DNA of 30,287 nt. It comes from Alistipes excrementigallinarum. GTDB lineage: Bacteria; Bacteroidota; Bacteroidia; Bacteroidales; Rikenellaceae. The position numbers and the translations under genes are program-made. Of this stretch, positions 14,384 to 21,723 are shown one piece after another (the stretch's first letter is position 1; each line of letters begins with the position of its first letter). The notes beneath the pieces were generated by a model, which was not told the DNA's origin, made no database searches, and saw only the letters and a list, made by a program, of their open reading frames with translations. The DNA is taken from positions 1-30,287 of the forward strand of contig DXIP01000015.1 of NCBI GenBank assembly GCA_019112825.1, given 5' to 3'.

Positions 14384-15406
14384 TCAGAGGTCGTGCGACA
14401 GCGGGGCGGGAACGGCCCCCGAGAGGTCGTAGTCGCCCCACCGCTCGGCAATGAGGTCGAGCGTTGCGTAGAGCTCTTCGACGTCGAGCGTCGTGACCAG
14501 CTTCAGCCGCGTCTCCTTGAAGTTGGGCAGCCCCTTGAAGTAGTTGGTCAGGTGGCGCCGCATCTCGAGGATGCCGACGTAGTCGCCCTTCACCTCGAGC
14601 GACTTGGCGAGGTGCTCGCGGGCGATGGCCACCCGCTCCCGGACCGAGGGCTGCGGCAGCACCTCGCCCGTGGCCAGATAGTGCTTCACCTCGCGGAAAA
14701 TCCAGGGCCGGCCGTAGGTCGCGCGGCCAATCATCACGCCGTCGACGCCGTAGCGGTCGAACATCTCGGCGGCACGGGGCCCCGAGTCGACGTCGCCGTT
14801 GCCGATGATGGGGATGTGGATGGCGGGGTTGTTCTTCACCCGCCCGATGAGCGTCCAGTCGGCCTCGCCGCGGTACATCTGGGCCCGCGTGCGGCCGTGG
14901 ATGGTGAGCGCCGCGATGCCGACGTCCTGCAGCCGCAGGGCTATCTCCTCGATGTTCTTCGACTCGTCGTCCCACCCCAGCCGCGTCTTGACCGTCACGG
15001 GTTTCCGCACGGCGCGGACAATCTGGCGCGTCATCTCGACCATCAGCGGCACGTCGCGCATCATGCCCGAACCGGCGCCGCGCCCGGCAATCTTCTTGAC
15101 CGGGCAGCCGAAGTTGATGTCGATGATGTCGGGGTCGGCCGCCTCGGCCATGCGGGCCGCCTCGACCATCGGCTCGATGAGGTGACCGTAGATTTGGATG
15201 CCCACGGGGCGCTCCGCGTCGTCGATTTCGAGCTTCTTGAGCGATTTGGCGGCGTCGCGGATAAGGCCGTCCGAGGAGATGAACTCCGTGTAGACCACGT
15301 CGGCGCCGAAGCGCTTGCACATGTAGCGGAACGAGGGGTCGGTCACGTCCTCCATCGGGGCGAGCAGCAGCGGCTTCTCCCCGAGTTCTATGTCGGCGAT
15401 TTTCAT
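14384..15406 (-). CDS. dusB: tRNA-dihydrouridine synthase
   Basis: A 340-residue FMN- and NADPH-dependent enzyme reducing specific uridines of tRNA to dihydrouridine. The TIM barrel shows LLLAPMEDVTDPSFR near the N-terminus (FMN contact). The catalytic Cys101 sits in DINFGCPVKKIAGRGAGSGMM, followed by KTRLGWDD, IHGRTRAQMYRG, IPIIGNGDV and GVMIGRATYGRPWIF. A helical tRNA-binding domain forms the C-terminus. The length fits the DusB group, the usual Bacteroidota type. The ATG at 15406 overlaps the upstream membrane-protein stop by 4 bases (ATGA), so the two are translationally coupled. The in-frame extension to 15622 is antisense-like sequence within the upstream gene and was rejected. Confidence 0.95.
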   Translation of the reverse strand: MKIADIELGEKPLLLAPMEDVTDPSFRYMCKRFGADVVYTEFISSDGLIRDAAKSLKKLEIDDAERPVGIQIYGHLIEPMVEAARMAEAADPDIIDINFGCPVKKIAGRGAGSGMMRDVPLMVEMTRQIVRAVRKPVTVKTRLGWDDESKNIEEIALRLQDVGIAALTIHGRTRAQMYRGEADWTLIGRVKNNPAIHIPIIGNGDVDSGPRAAEMFDRYGVDGVMIGRATYGRPWIFREVKHYLATGEVLPQPSVRERVAIAREHLAKSLEVKGDYVGILEMRRHLTNYFKGLPNFKETRLKLVTTLDVEELYATLDLIAERWGDYDLSGAVPAPLSHDL

Positions 15407-16680
15407 GCTTCGGGTGTTTTGATGCGGGTGACGAGGATTTTGTCGATGCGCACGCCGTCCATGTCGACGATTTCGAGGCGCAGCCCCTTCCAGTCGACCT
15501 GCTCGCCCGTCTGGGGAATGTGGCCCGTCAGGTCGAGGAAGAGGCCGCTGACGGTGTTGTAGGCGTTGTCGAGCGGCGTGCCGTCCATGCCGAAGTGGGT
15601 CAGCAGGTCGAAGAAGGGGCACTGCCCGTCGACCAGGCAGCTGCCGTCCTCGCGCGTGACGATGTCGGGCTCCTCCTCGCCGTCGGGAATCTCGCCCACG
15701 AGCGCCTCGAAGATATCCTTGAGGGTGATGATGCCCCGCGTGAGGCCGAACTCGTCGAAGACCACGCCGTAGCCGAGCTGCTCGTTGCGCAGCTGCTCGA
15801 GGGCGCCGTAGACCTCGAGCCCCTCGTGGAAGAACTTGACCGGTTCGAGGTGCCGTTCGAGCGAGAAGCCGGGCTCGTGGAGGTGCTGGAAGAGCTCCTT
15901 GAGGTAGACCACGCCGATGAGCGAGTCGAGGCTGCCCCGGCCCACGGGGTAGCGGCTGTGGGGGTGGGCGTTCACCACGGCGCGGATTTCATCGGGCGTC
16001 ATCCCGACCTCGAGCCACGTCAGTTCGCCGCGGGGCGTCATGATGGATTCGACCCGGCGGTCGCCCAGCGAGAAGACGCGCCCGACGATTTTCTGCTCGA
16101 CCTCCTGCACCTCGCCCTCCTCGGCCCCCTCGCGGATGATGGAGCGAATCTCCTCCTCGGTGACGCGGCTCCCGGCCTTCTCGATGCCCATCAGGCGGGT
16201 GATGCCCGCCGTGCTGCGCGAGAGCAGCCAGACGAAGGGCGAGGCGACGAGCGAGAGCAGGTGCATGGGGCGCGAGACGGCGCAGGCGGTCTTCTCGGCG
16301 GCGTTCATGCCGATGCGCTTGGGAACCAGCTCGCCGAAGATGAGCGTGAGGTAGGTGACCGCAATGACGATGAGGACCTGTGCCGTGGCGGCTGCCGCAC
16401 GCGGCGGGATGCCCAGTGCGGCCAGCTCGTGACCGAAGCGTTCGGCCAGCGCATCGCCCGAGTAGATACCCGTGAGGATGCCGATGAGCGTGATGCCGAT
16501 TTGGATGGTCGAGAGGAAGCGGTCGGGGTTCTCGATGAGCCGCAGTGCGCGGCGTGCCCCGGCGTTGCCCGCGCGCGACTCCAGGTCGAGCTTCGAGCGG
16601 CGGGCGGAGATGAGTGCTATTTCCGACATGGCGAAGAGGCCGTTGAGCAGAATCAGCACCGGAATGATGATAATTTCCAT
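15403..16680 (-). CDS. CNNM/CBS-domain membrane protein (HlyC/CorC family)
   Basis: A 425-residue inner-membrane protein. An N-terminal CNNM (DUF21) transmembrane domain spans about residues 1-190 (NGLFAMSEIALISARRSKLD, ITLIGILTGIYSGD, FGELVPKRIGMNAAE). A CBS-domain pair covers about 205-335 (ESIMTPRGELTWL, SRYPVGRGSLDSLIGVVYLKEL, YGVVFDEFGLTRGIITLKDI). A CorC/HlyC-type C-terminal domain is at about 345-425. Related proteins act in Mg2+/Co2+ efflux or resistance; the older name hemolysin is misleading. The ATG at 16680 follows a -7 element at 16713-16720; the alternative ATG at 16725 lies upstream of that element. It leads a unit with dusB. Confidence 0.93.
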   Translation of the reverse strand: MEIIIIPVLILLNGLFAMSEIALISARRSKLDLESRAGNAGARRALRLIENPDRFLSTIQIGITLIGILTGIYSGDALAERFGHELAALGIPPRAAAATAQVLIVIAVTYLTLIFGELVPKRIGMNAAEKTACAVSRPMHLLSLVASPFVWLLSRSTAGITRLMGIEKAGSRVTEEEIRSIIREGAEEGEVQEVEQKIVGRVFSLGDRRVESIMTPRGELTWLEVGMTPDEIRAVVNAHPHSRYPVGRGSLDSLIGVVYLKELFQHLHEPGFSLERHLEPVKFFHEGLEVYGALEQLRNEQLGYGVVFDEFGLTRGIITLKDIFEALVGEIPDGEEEPDIVTREDGSCLVDGQCPFFDLLTHFGMDGTPLDNAYNTVSGLFLDLTGHIPQTGEQVDWKGLRLEIVDMDGVRIDKILVTRIKTPEA

Positions 16681-16712
16681 AGAAGGTGCGGGAAAATCCG
16701 TCGTTTTGTCTG

Positions 16713-16720
16713 CAAAGATA
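16713..16720 (-). promoter_or_regulatory. -7 element TATCTTTG of the CNNM/CBS gene
   Basis: A perfect TAnnTTTG match on the minus strand. Nineteen bases upstream is TTTC (16740-16743), one base off the -33 consensus TTTG. Confidence 0.75.
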
Positions 16721-16782
16721 GGCATAGTTTCCGAAAGCGGAAAATCGCAGGGGCGGTTCGCGGCGGGAAACTTGCGCCGGAG

Positions 16783-16814
16783 GTTGATTTTCCGGGGAAA
16801 AAGCGTTAAATTTG
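16783..16814 (+). promoter_or_regulatory. Promoter of argS (GTTG-N20-TAAATTTG)
   Basis: -33-like GTTG (16783-16786), a 20-base spacer, then -7 TAAATTTG (16807-16814), 36 bases upstream of the argS ATG. It is back to back with the promoter of the CNNM/CBS gene. Confidence 0.7.
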
Positions 16815-16850
16815 CACCCTGATTCCGAATAGAAAAGTAATTACACGGTT

Positions 16851-18632
16851 ATGAATATCGAGAACTTTGTTACGGAGGCGGCCCGTCGTGCCGCCGAAGC
16901 TCTTTACGGCCCGCTCGAGGGCGAGCAGCTGCAGCTCCAGAAGACCCGCCGCGAATTCGAGGGCGACTATACGCTGGTGACCTTCCCGCTGCTGCGACGA
17001 AGCCGCAAGTCGCCCGAGGCCACCGCGACCGAGCTGGGCACCTACATGAAGGAGCACAACCCCGAAATCAGCTCCTTCAACGTGGTCAAGGGCTTCCTGA
17101 ACCTCGTGCTCGACGGCTCGTTCTGGGCCGACCGCTTCGACGAGCTGGCCGCGCAGGAGAACTACGGCTGCCAGCCCTCGACCGGCCGCACCGTGATGAT
17201 TGAATACTCGTCGCCCAACACCAACAAGCCGCTCCACCTGGGCCACATCCGCAACAACCTGCTGGGCTACTCCGTGGCGCAGATTCTCCAGGCCAACGGC
17301 CACCGCGTCATCAAGGCCAACCTGGTCAACGACCGCGGCATCCACATCTGCAAGTCGATGCTGGCGTGGAAGCTCTACGGCGACGGCGAGACGCCCGCCT
17401 CGACGGGCATGAAGGGCGACCACCTGGTGGGCAAGTACTACGTCGAGTTCGACAAACACTATAAGGCCCAAATCAAGGAGCTCATGGCCGAGGGCCAGAG
17501 CGAGGAGGAGGCCAAGAAGAACGCCCCCATCATGCGCGAGGCGCAGGAGATGCTGCGCAAGTGGGAGGCGAAGGACCCCGAGGTCTACGCTCTGTGGGAG
17601 ATGATGAACGGCTGGGTCTACGAGGGCTTCGATGTCACCTACCGGGCGCTGGGCGTCGATTTCGACAAGGTCTACTACGAGTCGCAGACCTACCTGCTGG
17701 GCAAGTCGCTCGTCGAGGAGGGGCTGCGCAAGGGGGTCTTCTACCGCCGTCCCGACAACTCGGTGTGGATTGACCTGCGCGCCGACGGTCTGGACGAGAA
17801 GCTGCTGCTGCGCGGCGACGGCACGTCGGTCTACATGACGCAGGACCTCGGCACGGCCTACCGCCGCTTCGAGGACAACCGGCTCGACGACATGATTTAC
17901 GTGGTGGGCAACGAGCAGAACTACCACTTCCAGGTGCTCAAGCTGGTGCTCAAGAAGCTGGGCTACGCCGAGTGGAGCGACCACATCACCCACCTGTCGT
18001 ACGGCATGGTCGAGCTGCCCGAGGGCAAGATGAAGTCGCGCGAGGGTACGGTGGTCGACGCCGACGACCTGATTGCCGACATGGTGCACACGGCCCGCGA
18101 GATGTCGGCCGAGCTGGGCAAGCTCGACGGCTGCACGGAGGAGGAGGCCAACGCCGTCTCGACGATGGTGGGCCTCGGCGCGCTCAAGTACTTCATCCTG
18201 AAGGTCGACCCCAAGAAGACGATGCTCTTCGACCCGCGCGAGTCGATTGACTTCAACGGCAATACGGGTCCCTTCATCCAGTACACCCACGCCCGCATCT
18301 GCTCGGTGCTGCGCAAGGCGGCCGAGGCGGGCATCGACTATTCGGAGCCGGTGCGTGCGCCCTATCTGCCCGAGGAGCGGGAGCTGGTCAAGATGCTGAC
18401 CGAGTATCCGTCGGTGGTGAAGGCCGCCGGCGAGAACTTCGCCCCGTCGCTCATCGCCGCCTATGTCTACGAGCTGGCCAAGCAGTTCAACGGATACTAC
18501 CACGACCACTCGATTCTGAAGGAGGAGCAGGCCGACGTGCGCTGCATGCGGCTTCGCCTGGCACAGCAGGTGGCGCGGGTCATCCGTCTGGGTATGAAGC
18601 TGCTGGGTATCGACGTCCCCGAGCGCATGTAA
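16851..18632 (+). CDS. argS: Arginyl-tRNA synthetase
   Basis: A 593-residue class I aminoacyl-tRNA synthetase charging tRNA-Arg. It has the N-terminal additional domain (about residues 1-100, with FEGDYTLVTFPLL), then IEYSSPNTNKPLHLGHIRNN with the HIGH-type motif HLGH at 129-132. The KMSKS-type loop is GKMKSREGT (Lys393-Arg397). The DALR anticodon-binding domain closes the protein (NFAPSLIAAYVYELAKQFNGYYHDHSIL, then RLRLAQQVARVIRLGMKLLGIDVPERM). Length and order match bacterial ArgS. It has its own promoter and a strong terminator. Confidence 0.98.
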   Translation: MNIENFVTEAARRAAEALYGPLEGEQLQLQKTRREFEGDYTLVTFPLLRRSRKSPEATATELGTYMKEHNPEISSFNVVKGFLNLVLDGSFWADRFDELAAQENYGCQPSTGRTVMIEYSSPNTNKPLHLGHIRNNLLGYSVAQILQANGHRVIKANLVNDRGIHICKSMLAWKLYGDGETPASTGMKGDHLVGKYYVEFDKHYKAQIKELMAEGQSEEEAKKNAPIMREAQEMLRKWEAKDPEVYALWEMMNGWVYEGFDVTYRALGVDFDKVYYESQTYLLGKSLVEEGLRKGVFYRRPDNSVWIDLRADGLDEKLLLRGDGTSVYMTQDLGTAYRRFEDNRLDDMIYVVGNEQNYHFQVLKLVLKKLGYAEWSDHITHLSYGMVELPEGKMKSREGTVVDADDLIADMVHTAREMSAELGKLDGCTEEEANAVSTMVGLGALKYFILKVDPKKTMLFDPRESIDFNGNTGPFIQYTHARICSVLRKAAEAGIDYSEPVRAPYLPEERELVKMLTEYPSVVKAAGENFAPSLIAAYVYELAKQFNGYYHDHSILKEEQADVRCMRLRLAQQVARVIRLGMKLLGIDVPERM

Positions 18633-18660
18633 CCGCGTGCCGGACGTTGTCCGAAGAGGT

Positions 18661-18693
18661 GTCCCGGAAGCCGACGGCTTCCGGGACTTTTTT
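18661..18693 (+). terminator. Terminator after argS
   Basis: A 12-bp stem GTCCCGGAAGCC/GGCTTCCGGGAC with a 3-base loop, followed by six T residues. Confidence 0.95.
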
Positions 18694-18697
18694 GTGC

Positions 18698-18870
18698 GTT
18701 GTGCGGCCGGGGATGTCGTGTGCGGCGTGCGGCGCCGTGCGCCGGCCGCGCGGGTGAAGTGCGTGCGCCGGTTCGGCCGGAGGTGTCGTGTGTGGCCGGG
18801 ATAATCGGGGCGGCCGGTGCCTTTGAGGCGCTCGGGATGGCCGGCGGGCGGTGATGTTGTGCGGCCGGGG
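18698..18870. repeat. GC-rich gap with repeated GTTGTGCGGCCGGGG
   Basis: The 15-mer GTTGTGCGGCCGGGG occurs at 18698-18712 and 18856-18870. Related TGTCGTGTG and GGCCGG words recur between them. The gap 18633-18930 (298 bp) holds the argS terminator and this material, but no gene. Confidence 0.7.
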
Positions 18871-18930
18871 GCCGGCGTGGTACGAATCTTGCGAGTGGGG
18901 GAGTCAGCAACAACCAAACACACATTCAGC

Positions 18931-19929
18931 GTGAAAACATTCGTTACTACCTTCACCCTCTCTCTTGCGTTGTGTGCGGCCGCCGGTGCGACGGCCCAAA
19001 GCAAGAGCACGGCTCCGGCCCCTGCGCCCGATACCGTGATGCTGTCGGAGACGACCGACGGCGACTACCTCGTGCGCAGGTTCGTCGTCCGGCGGCTCGA
19101 CGACACGAGCTTCTCGGTGCTCTACCGCATCGACTCGGCACGCCTCGTCTCGACGCTGAACGGCAATGCCGGGGAGCTCTCCGAACTGGATGCCTTCGTC
19201 TCGGGCGCGATGCACGATACGCTCCGGCAGCTCCGTTCGGTGGCGATTACGGGTTATGCCTCGCCCGACGGCCCGATGCAGTTCAACCGGACGCTGGCCC
19301 TCCACCGCGCCCAGGACCTCAAGGGGTATGTCGATGCGAAGTACGCCCTTTCGCAGCATTGCCCCGTGAGCGTCAATACCGTCGTCGAGCCGTGGTCGGC
19401 CTGCCGGACGCTGGTCGCCGCCTCGAACATGCCCGAGCGGCAGGCGGTGCTCGACCTGCTGGACCGCAAACTGTCGGACGCCACCCTCGAGGCGAAGCTC
19501 AAGGCGATGCCCGCGGCGTGGAATTACCTCAAACACAACATCCTGCCGACGATGCGCCGGGCTACGCTGGTGGTCGTCTACAACGACGGCAACGTGGTCG
19601 TGCAGCGCACGATGTTGCCCAAGGCGGCCCCTGCGCCCGCTCCGGCGGCCAAGGGATGCGGTGACAACTGCCCGTGTGAGGTCATCGACCGCTCCATCAC
19701 CGGCATCATCGTCGAGATGCCCGAGGAGGATGCCGGACAGTACCGCCAGCTTCGTCGCCAAATGCGTGACGAGGTGCGCGACGTCCGTCACGACGCCCGA
19801 GTGGCCGGCAAGGTCGAGAAGGAGCAGCTGCGCGGCATGAAGCAGGTCTCGAAGAAGGAGGCCAAGGCGGCCAAGAAGGCCGAAAAGGCGGCCCGCAAGA
19901 GTGCCCGCGAGCTGGAGCGGCTGCGTTGA
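18931..19929 (+). CDS. Secreted OmpA-like protein with Lys/Ala-rich tail
   Basis: A 332-residue exported protein from a GTG start (VKTFVTTFTLSLALCAAAGATAQ, a standard signal peptide cleaved after AQ or so). The in-frame ATG upstream adds non-signal residues. The centre has an OmpA-like pattern: YRIDSARLVSTLNGNAGELSELDAF, then VAITGYASPDGPMQFNRTLALHRAQDLKGYV. This resembles the peptidoglycan-associating domain found in Bacteroidales DUF3868-type envelope proteins. A compact CGDNCPC motif (about residues 246-252) follows, then a highly charged C-terminus rich in Lys, Ala, Glu and Arg that may form a helix. Only a weak -7-like GAATCTTG (18884-18891) is seen. Function is unknown beyond an envelope location. 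Confidence 0.72.
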   Translation: MKTFVTTFTLSLALCAAAGATAQSKSTAPAPAPDTVMLSETTDGDYLVRRFVVRRLDDTSFSVLYRIDSARLVSTLNGNAGELSELDAFVSGAMHDTLRQLRSVAITGYASPDGPMQFNRTLALHRAQDLKGYVDAKYALSQHCPVSVNTVVEPWSACRTLVAASNMPERQAVLDLLDRKLSDATLEAKLKAMPAAWNYLKHNILPTMRRATLVVVYNDGNVVVQRTMLPKAAPAPAPAAKGCGDNCPCEVIDRSITGIIVEMPEEDAGQYRQLRRQMRDEVRDVRHDARVAGKVEKEQLRGMKQVSKKEAKAAKKAEKAARKSARELERLR

Positions 19930-19970
19930 GCCGGCCGCCGTGGGGCGTGCCACAAGGCATGCGCGAAGTG

Positions 19971-20007
19971 CGGAGCGGTCTTCCCGAGCGAAGGCCGCTC
20001 CGCTTTT
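19971..20007 (+). terminator. Terminator after the OmpA-like gene
   Basis: A 13-bp stem with one G-T pair (19971-19983 with 19990-20002, core CGGAGCGG/CCGCTCCG) followed by CTTTTT. Confidence 0.9.
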
Positions 20008-20097
20008 TGGGCTGAGGCGTGTCTCGGGGGAGGGCGAGTGTTTCCGAAACGGCATTTTTTAGAGTGCCGCTTCCGGAAGATGTTCCGGAGCCACGCC

Positions 20098-20340
20098 GCG
20101 CCGCCGGCCCGAGTGCTCCTCCTCTCTTCGCCCCGGAGTCCCGCCGCGGCCCGAGTGCCACCCCCTCTTTCTCCGCCTCGGAGCAGCGCCGCAGCCCAGT
20201 CCGAGTGCCACCTCCCTCTTTCTTCGCCCCGGCGCGGCCCGGCCCGAGTGCCACCCCCTCTTTCTCCGCTCCGGAGCAGCGCCGTGGCTGGCCCGAGTAA
20301 CCCCCTCTCTCCGCCCCGGAGCGGCGCTGCGGCCCGGGCC
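20098..20340. repeat. Degenerate ~46-bp tandem repeat, five units
   Basis: The anchor CCCGAGTGCCACC (or variants) recurs with GAGTG/GAGTA at 20111, 20153, 20203, 20246 and 20295, periods of 42, 50, 43 and 49 bp. Most units carry a small hairpin of the form CTCCG-N3-CGGAG (20171-20183, 20264-20276, 20309-20321; imperfect at 20126-20138). The 484-bp gap 19930-20413 holds the terminator, this array and the next promoter; both strands stay open by chance, but I see no credible protein. Confidence 0.85.
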
Positions 20341-20352
20341 GGAAAAGAAAAA

Positions 20353-20383
20353 TTTGCAGATTCAAAGGGATTTGCTATCTTTG
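20353..20383 (+). promoter_or_regulatory. Consensus promoter TTTG-N19-TATCTTTG
   Basis: -33 TTTG at 20353-20356, exactly 19 bases, then -7 TATCTTTG at 20376-20383. This matches the Bacteroidota housekeeping promoter perfectly and lies 30 bases before the ATG at 20414. Confidence 0.9.
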
Positions 20384-20413
20384 CTCACAATTCATTAAAA
20401 TCCGTTTACGATT

Positions 20414-20701
20414 ATGGCAAATTTGAGAGACCTGAAGAAGGAGATTGACTATCGTCTTGAGGAGGTCGTTTTCGACTGCGATATGGCCATTTGTTTCCAG
20501 CCCTCGAAGGAGAAGGAGATTTTCGACGTGATGCAGGATGCCGTTGCCGTGCGCAACGCCCTCTTCGTCAAGGCGAACAATCCCGCCGAGCCGCACAACC
20601 GCTCGCTCGTGCGCAAGCACTACACCGCGCTGCGTGCAGAGATGGTTGCCGAGTACGACAAGCTCTTCAAGCGGCTGAGCGAAATCAACGAGGCCAAGTA
20701 G
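20414..20701 (+). CDS. Small conserved hypothetical protein
   Basis: A 95-residue soluble, mostly helical protein (MANLRDLKKEIDYRLEEVVFDCDMAICFQ and onward) with no signal or membrane segment and no domain I can name. Charged amphipathic stretches at both ends (RDLKKEIDYRLEEVV; LRAEMVAEYDKLFKRLSEI) suggest a helical bundle or oligomer. The perfect promoter and clean terminator say it is a real, probably well-expressed single gene. It looks like a family confined to Bacteroidota, but I cannot check this here. Confidence 0.85.
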   Translation: MANLRDLKKEIDYRLEEVVFDCDMAICFQPSKEKEIFDVMQDAVAVRNALFVKANNPAEPHNRSLVRKHYTALRAEMVAEYDKLFKRLSEINEAK

Positions 20702-20724
20702 CGGCCATCCCTTCGCAAAACATG

Positions 20725-20758
20725 CGGGGCGGGAGTTGCACTCCCGCCCCGTTTTGTT
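20725..20758 (+). terminator. Terminator after the 95-residue gene
   Basis: An 11-bp stem CGGGGCGGGAG/CTCCCGCCCCG (20725-20735 and 20741-20751) with a 5-base loop, followed by TTTTGTTT. Confidence 0.95.
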
Positions 20759-20765
20759 TGCTTCA

Positions 20766-20870
20766 CGCGGCTGTTCTTTACTCGGCCGCTCTTTTCGCGG
20801 CTTTGCTTTCCGCGGCCATTCTTTTTGACGCTGTTCTCCCTGCGGCCGCTCTCTTTGCGCCCGGCTCGGT
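20766..20870. repeat. 15-bp-period degenerate tandem repeat, about seven units
   Basis: A word like CGCGGCCGCTCTTTT recurs with exact 15-base spacing at 20766, 20781, 20796, 20811, 20826, 20841 and (weakly) 20856. Each unit is a GC-rich head and a T/C-rich tail. It sits between a plus-strand terminator and the 3' end of proC. The period is a multiple of 3, and the minus strand is open (Lys/Arg/Gly-rich), but this looks non-coding. Confidence 0.8.
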
Positions 20871-20943
20871 GCTCCACGCCCGACGCCCGATTCAGCGCCC
20901 TACGTTCGGCTCCGGAGCCTTCACCCCTTGCCCGGCCCCGGAC

Positions 20944-21723
20944 TTAGCGCCCCTCGATGGCGTCGACGGCGTCGATAAGTGCGCCGCGCAGTCCCCGCCG
21001 CTCGAGCTCCGCCACGCCGCGGATGGTCGTGCCGCCCGGCGAGCAGACCTGGTCCTTGAGCCGGGCGGGGAGCTCGCCGCTCTCCAGCTGGAGCCTCCCC
21101 GTGCCGACCACCATCTGGCTCACCATGCGGTAGGCTTCGTCGCGGGCGATGCCGTGCTTGACGGCGGCGTCGGCCAGCGCCTCGATTGAGAGCGCGATGA
21201 AGGCCGGCCCGCATCCGCAGATGGTGCCCGCGGCGCTCAGCTGCGCCGTGTCGACCACCGGGAGCAGCCCAATCCGGCCGAAGAGCTCCCGTACGGCCTG
21301 CCACTCCGCATCGCTGAGCGAGTGGCGCCGCTCGCAGACGATGATGCCCTCGCCCACCGAGACCGGCGTGTTGGGAATCGTCGAGAGGTGGTGCGTGCCG
21401 GGTGCGAGCAGCCGTTCGTAGTCGTCGAAGCGCCATCCGGCCGCCACCGAGATGAGGCACTTGCCGCGCAGTGCGTCGCGCAGCGGCGCGAGCACCTCCT
21501 CGACCTGGTGGGGCTTCACGGCCACGACGACCGTGTCGGCGAAGTCGACCACCTCGGCCGCCTGCCGGAAGGCCCGGATGCCGCTCCGCTGCGTGTTGCG
21601 CCGCAGCTTGTCGAAGTCGCGGGCGCAGGCCCCCATCTCCTCCGCCGCAAGGGCCCCCTTGCGGAGCAGCCCCTCGGCCAATGCGCGGCCCATGTTGCCG
21701 AAGCCGATGAAGCCGAGTCTCAT
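20944..21723 (-). CDS. proC: Pyrroline-5-carboxylate reductase
   Basis: A 259-residue cytoplasmic NAD(P)H-dependent enzyme making proline from 1-pyrroline-5-carboxylate. The Rossmann start is MRLGFIGFGNMGRALAEGLL, followed by VVVAVKPHQVEEVL, the STIPNTPVSVGEG segment, and the C-terminal dimer domain with CGCGPAFIALSIEAL and the family signature around DQVCSPGGTTIRGVAELERRGLRGALIDAV. The ATG at 21723 overlaps the yggS stop by 4 bases (ATGA), indicating coupled translation. The yggS-proC pairing is common in bacteria. Confidence 0.97.
   Translation of the reverse strand: MRLGFIGFGNMGRALAEGLLRKGALAAEEMGACARDFDKLRRNTQRSGIRAFRQAAEVVDFADTVVVAVKPHQVEEVLAPLRDALRGKCLISVAAGWRFDDYERLLAPGTHHLSTIPNTPVSVGEGIIVCERRHSLSDAEWQAVRELFGRIGLLPVVDTAQLSAAGTICGCGPAFIALSIEALADAAVKHGIARDEAYRMVSQMVVGTGRLQLESGELPARLKDQVCSPGGTTIRGVAELERRGLRGALIDAVDAIEGR

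Noticed and set aside
16806..19010. A 734-residue minus-strand open frame opposite argS
   Set aside because: Composition mirrors argS codons, no domain is visible, and argS is certain on the plus strand.
20098..20340. Could the repeat array be a CRISPR?
   Set aside because: Repeats are degenerate and nearly contiguous with no unique spacers of constant size, and there are no cas genes.
19706..20365. A 219-residue minus-strand frame across the 46-bp repeats, giving a repetitive Gly/Arg/Glu-rich peptide
   Set aside because: It has no promoter or homology pattern, and extends antisense into the OmpA-like gene. Unit lengths (42, 50, 43, 49) do not keep a common frame.
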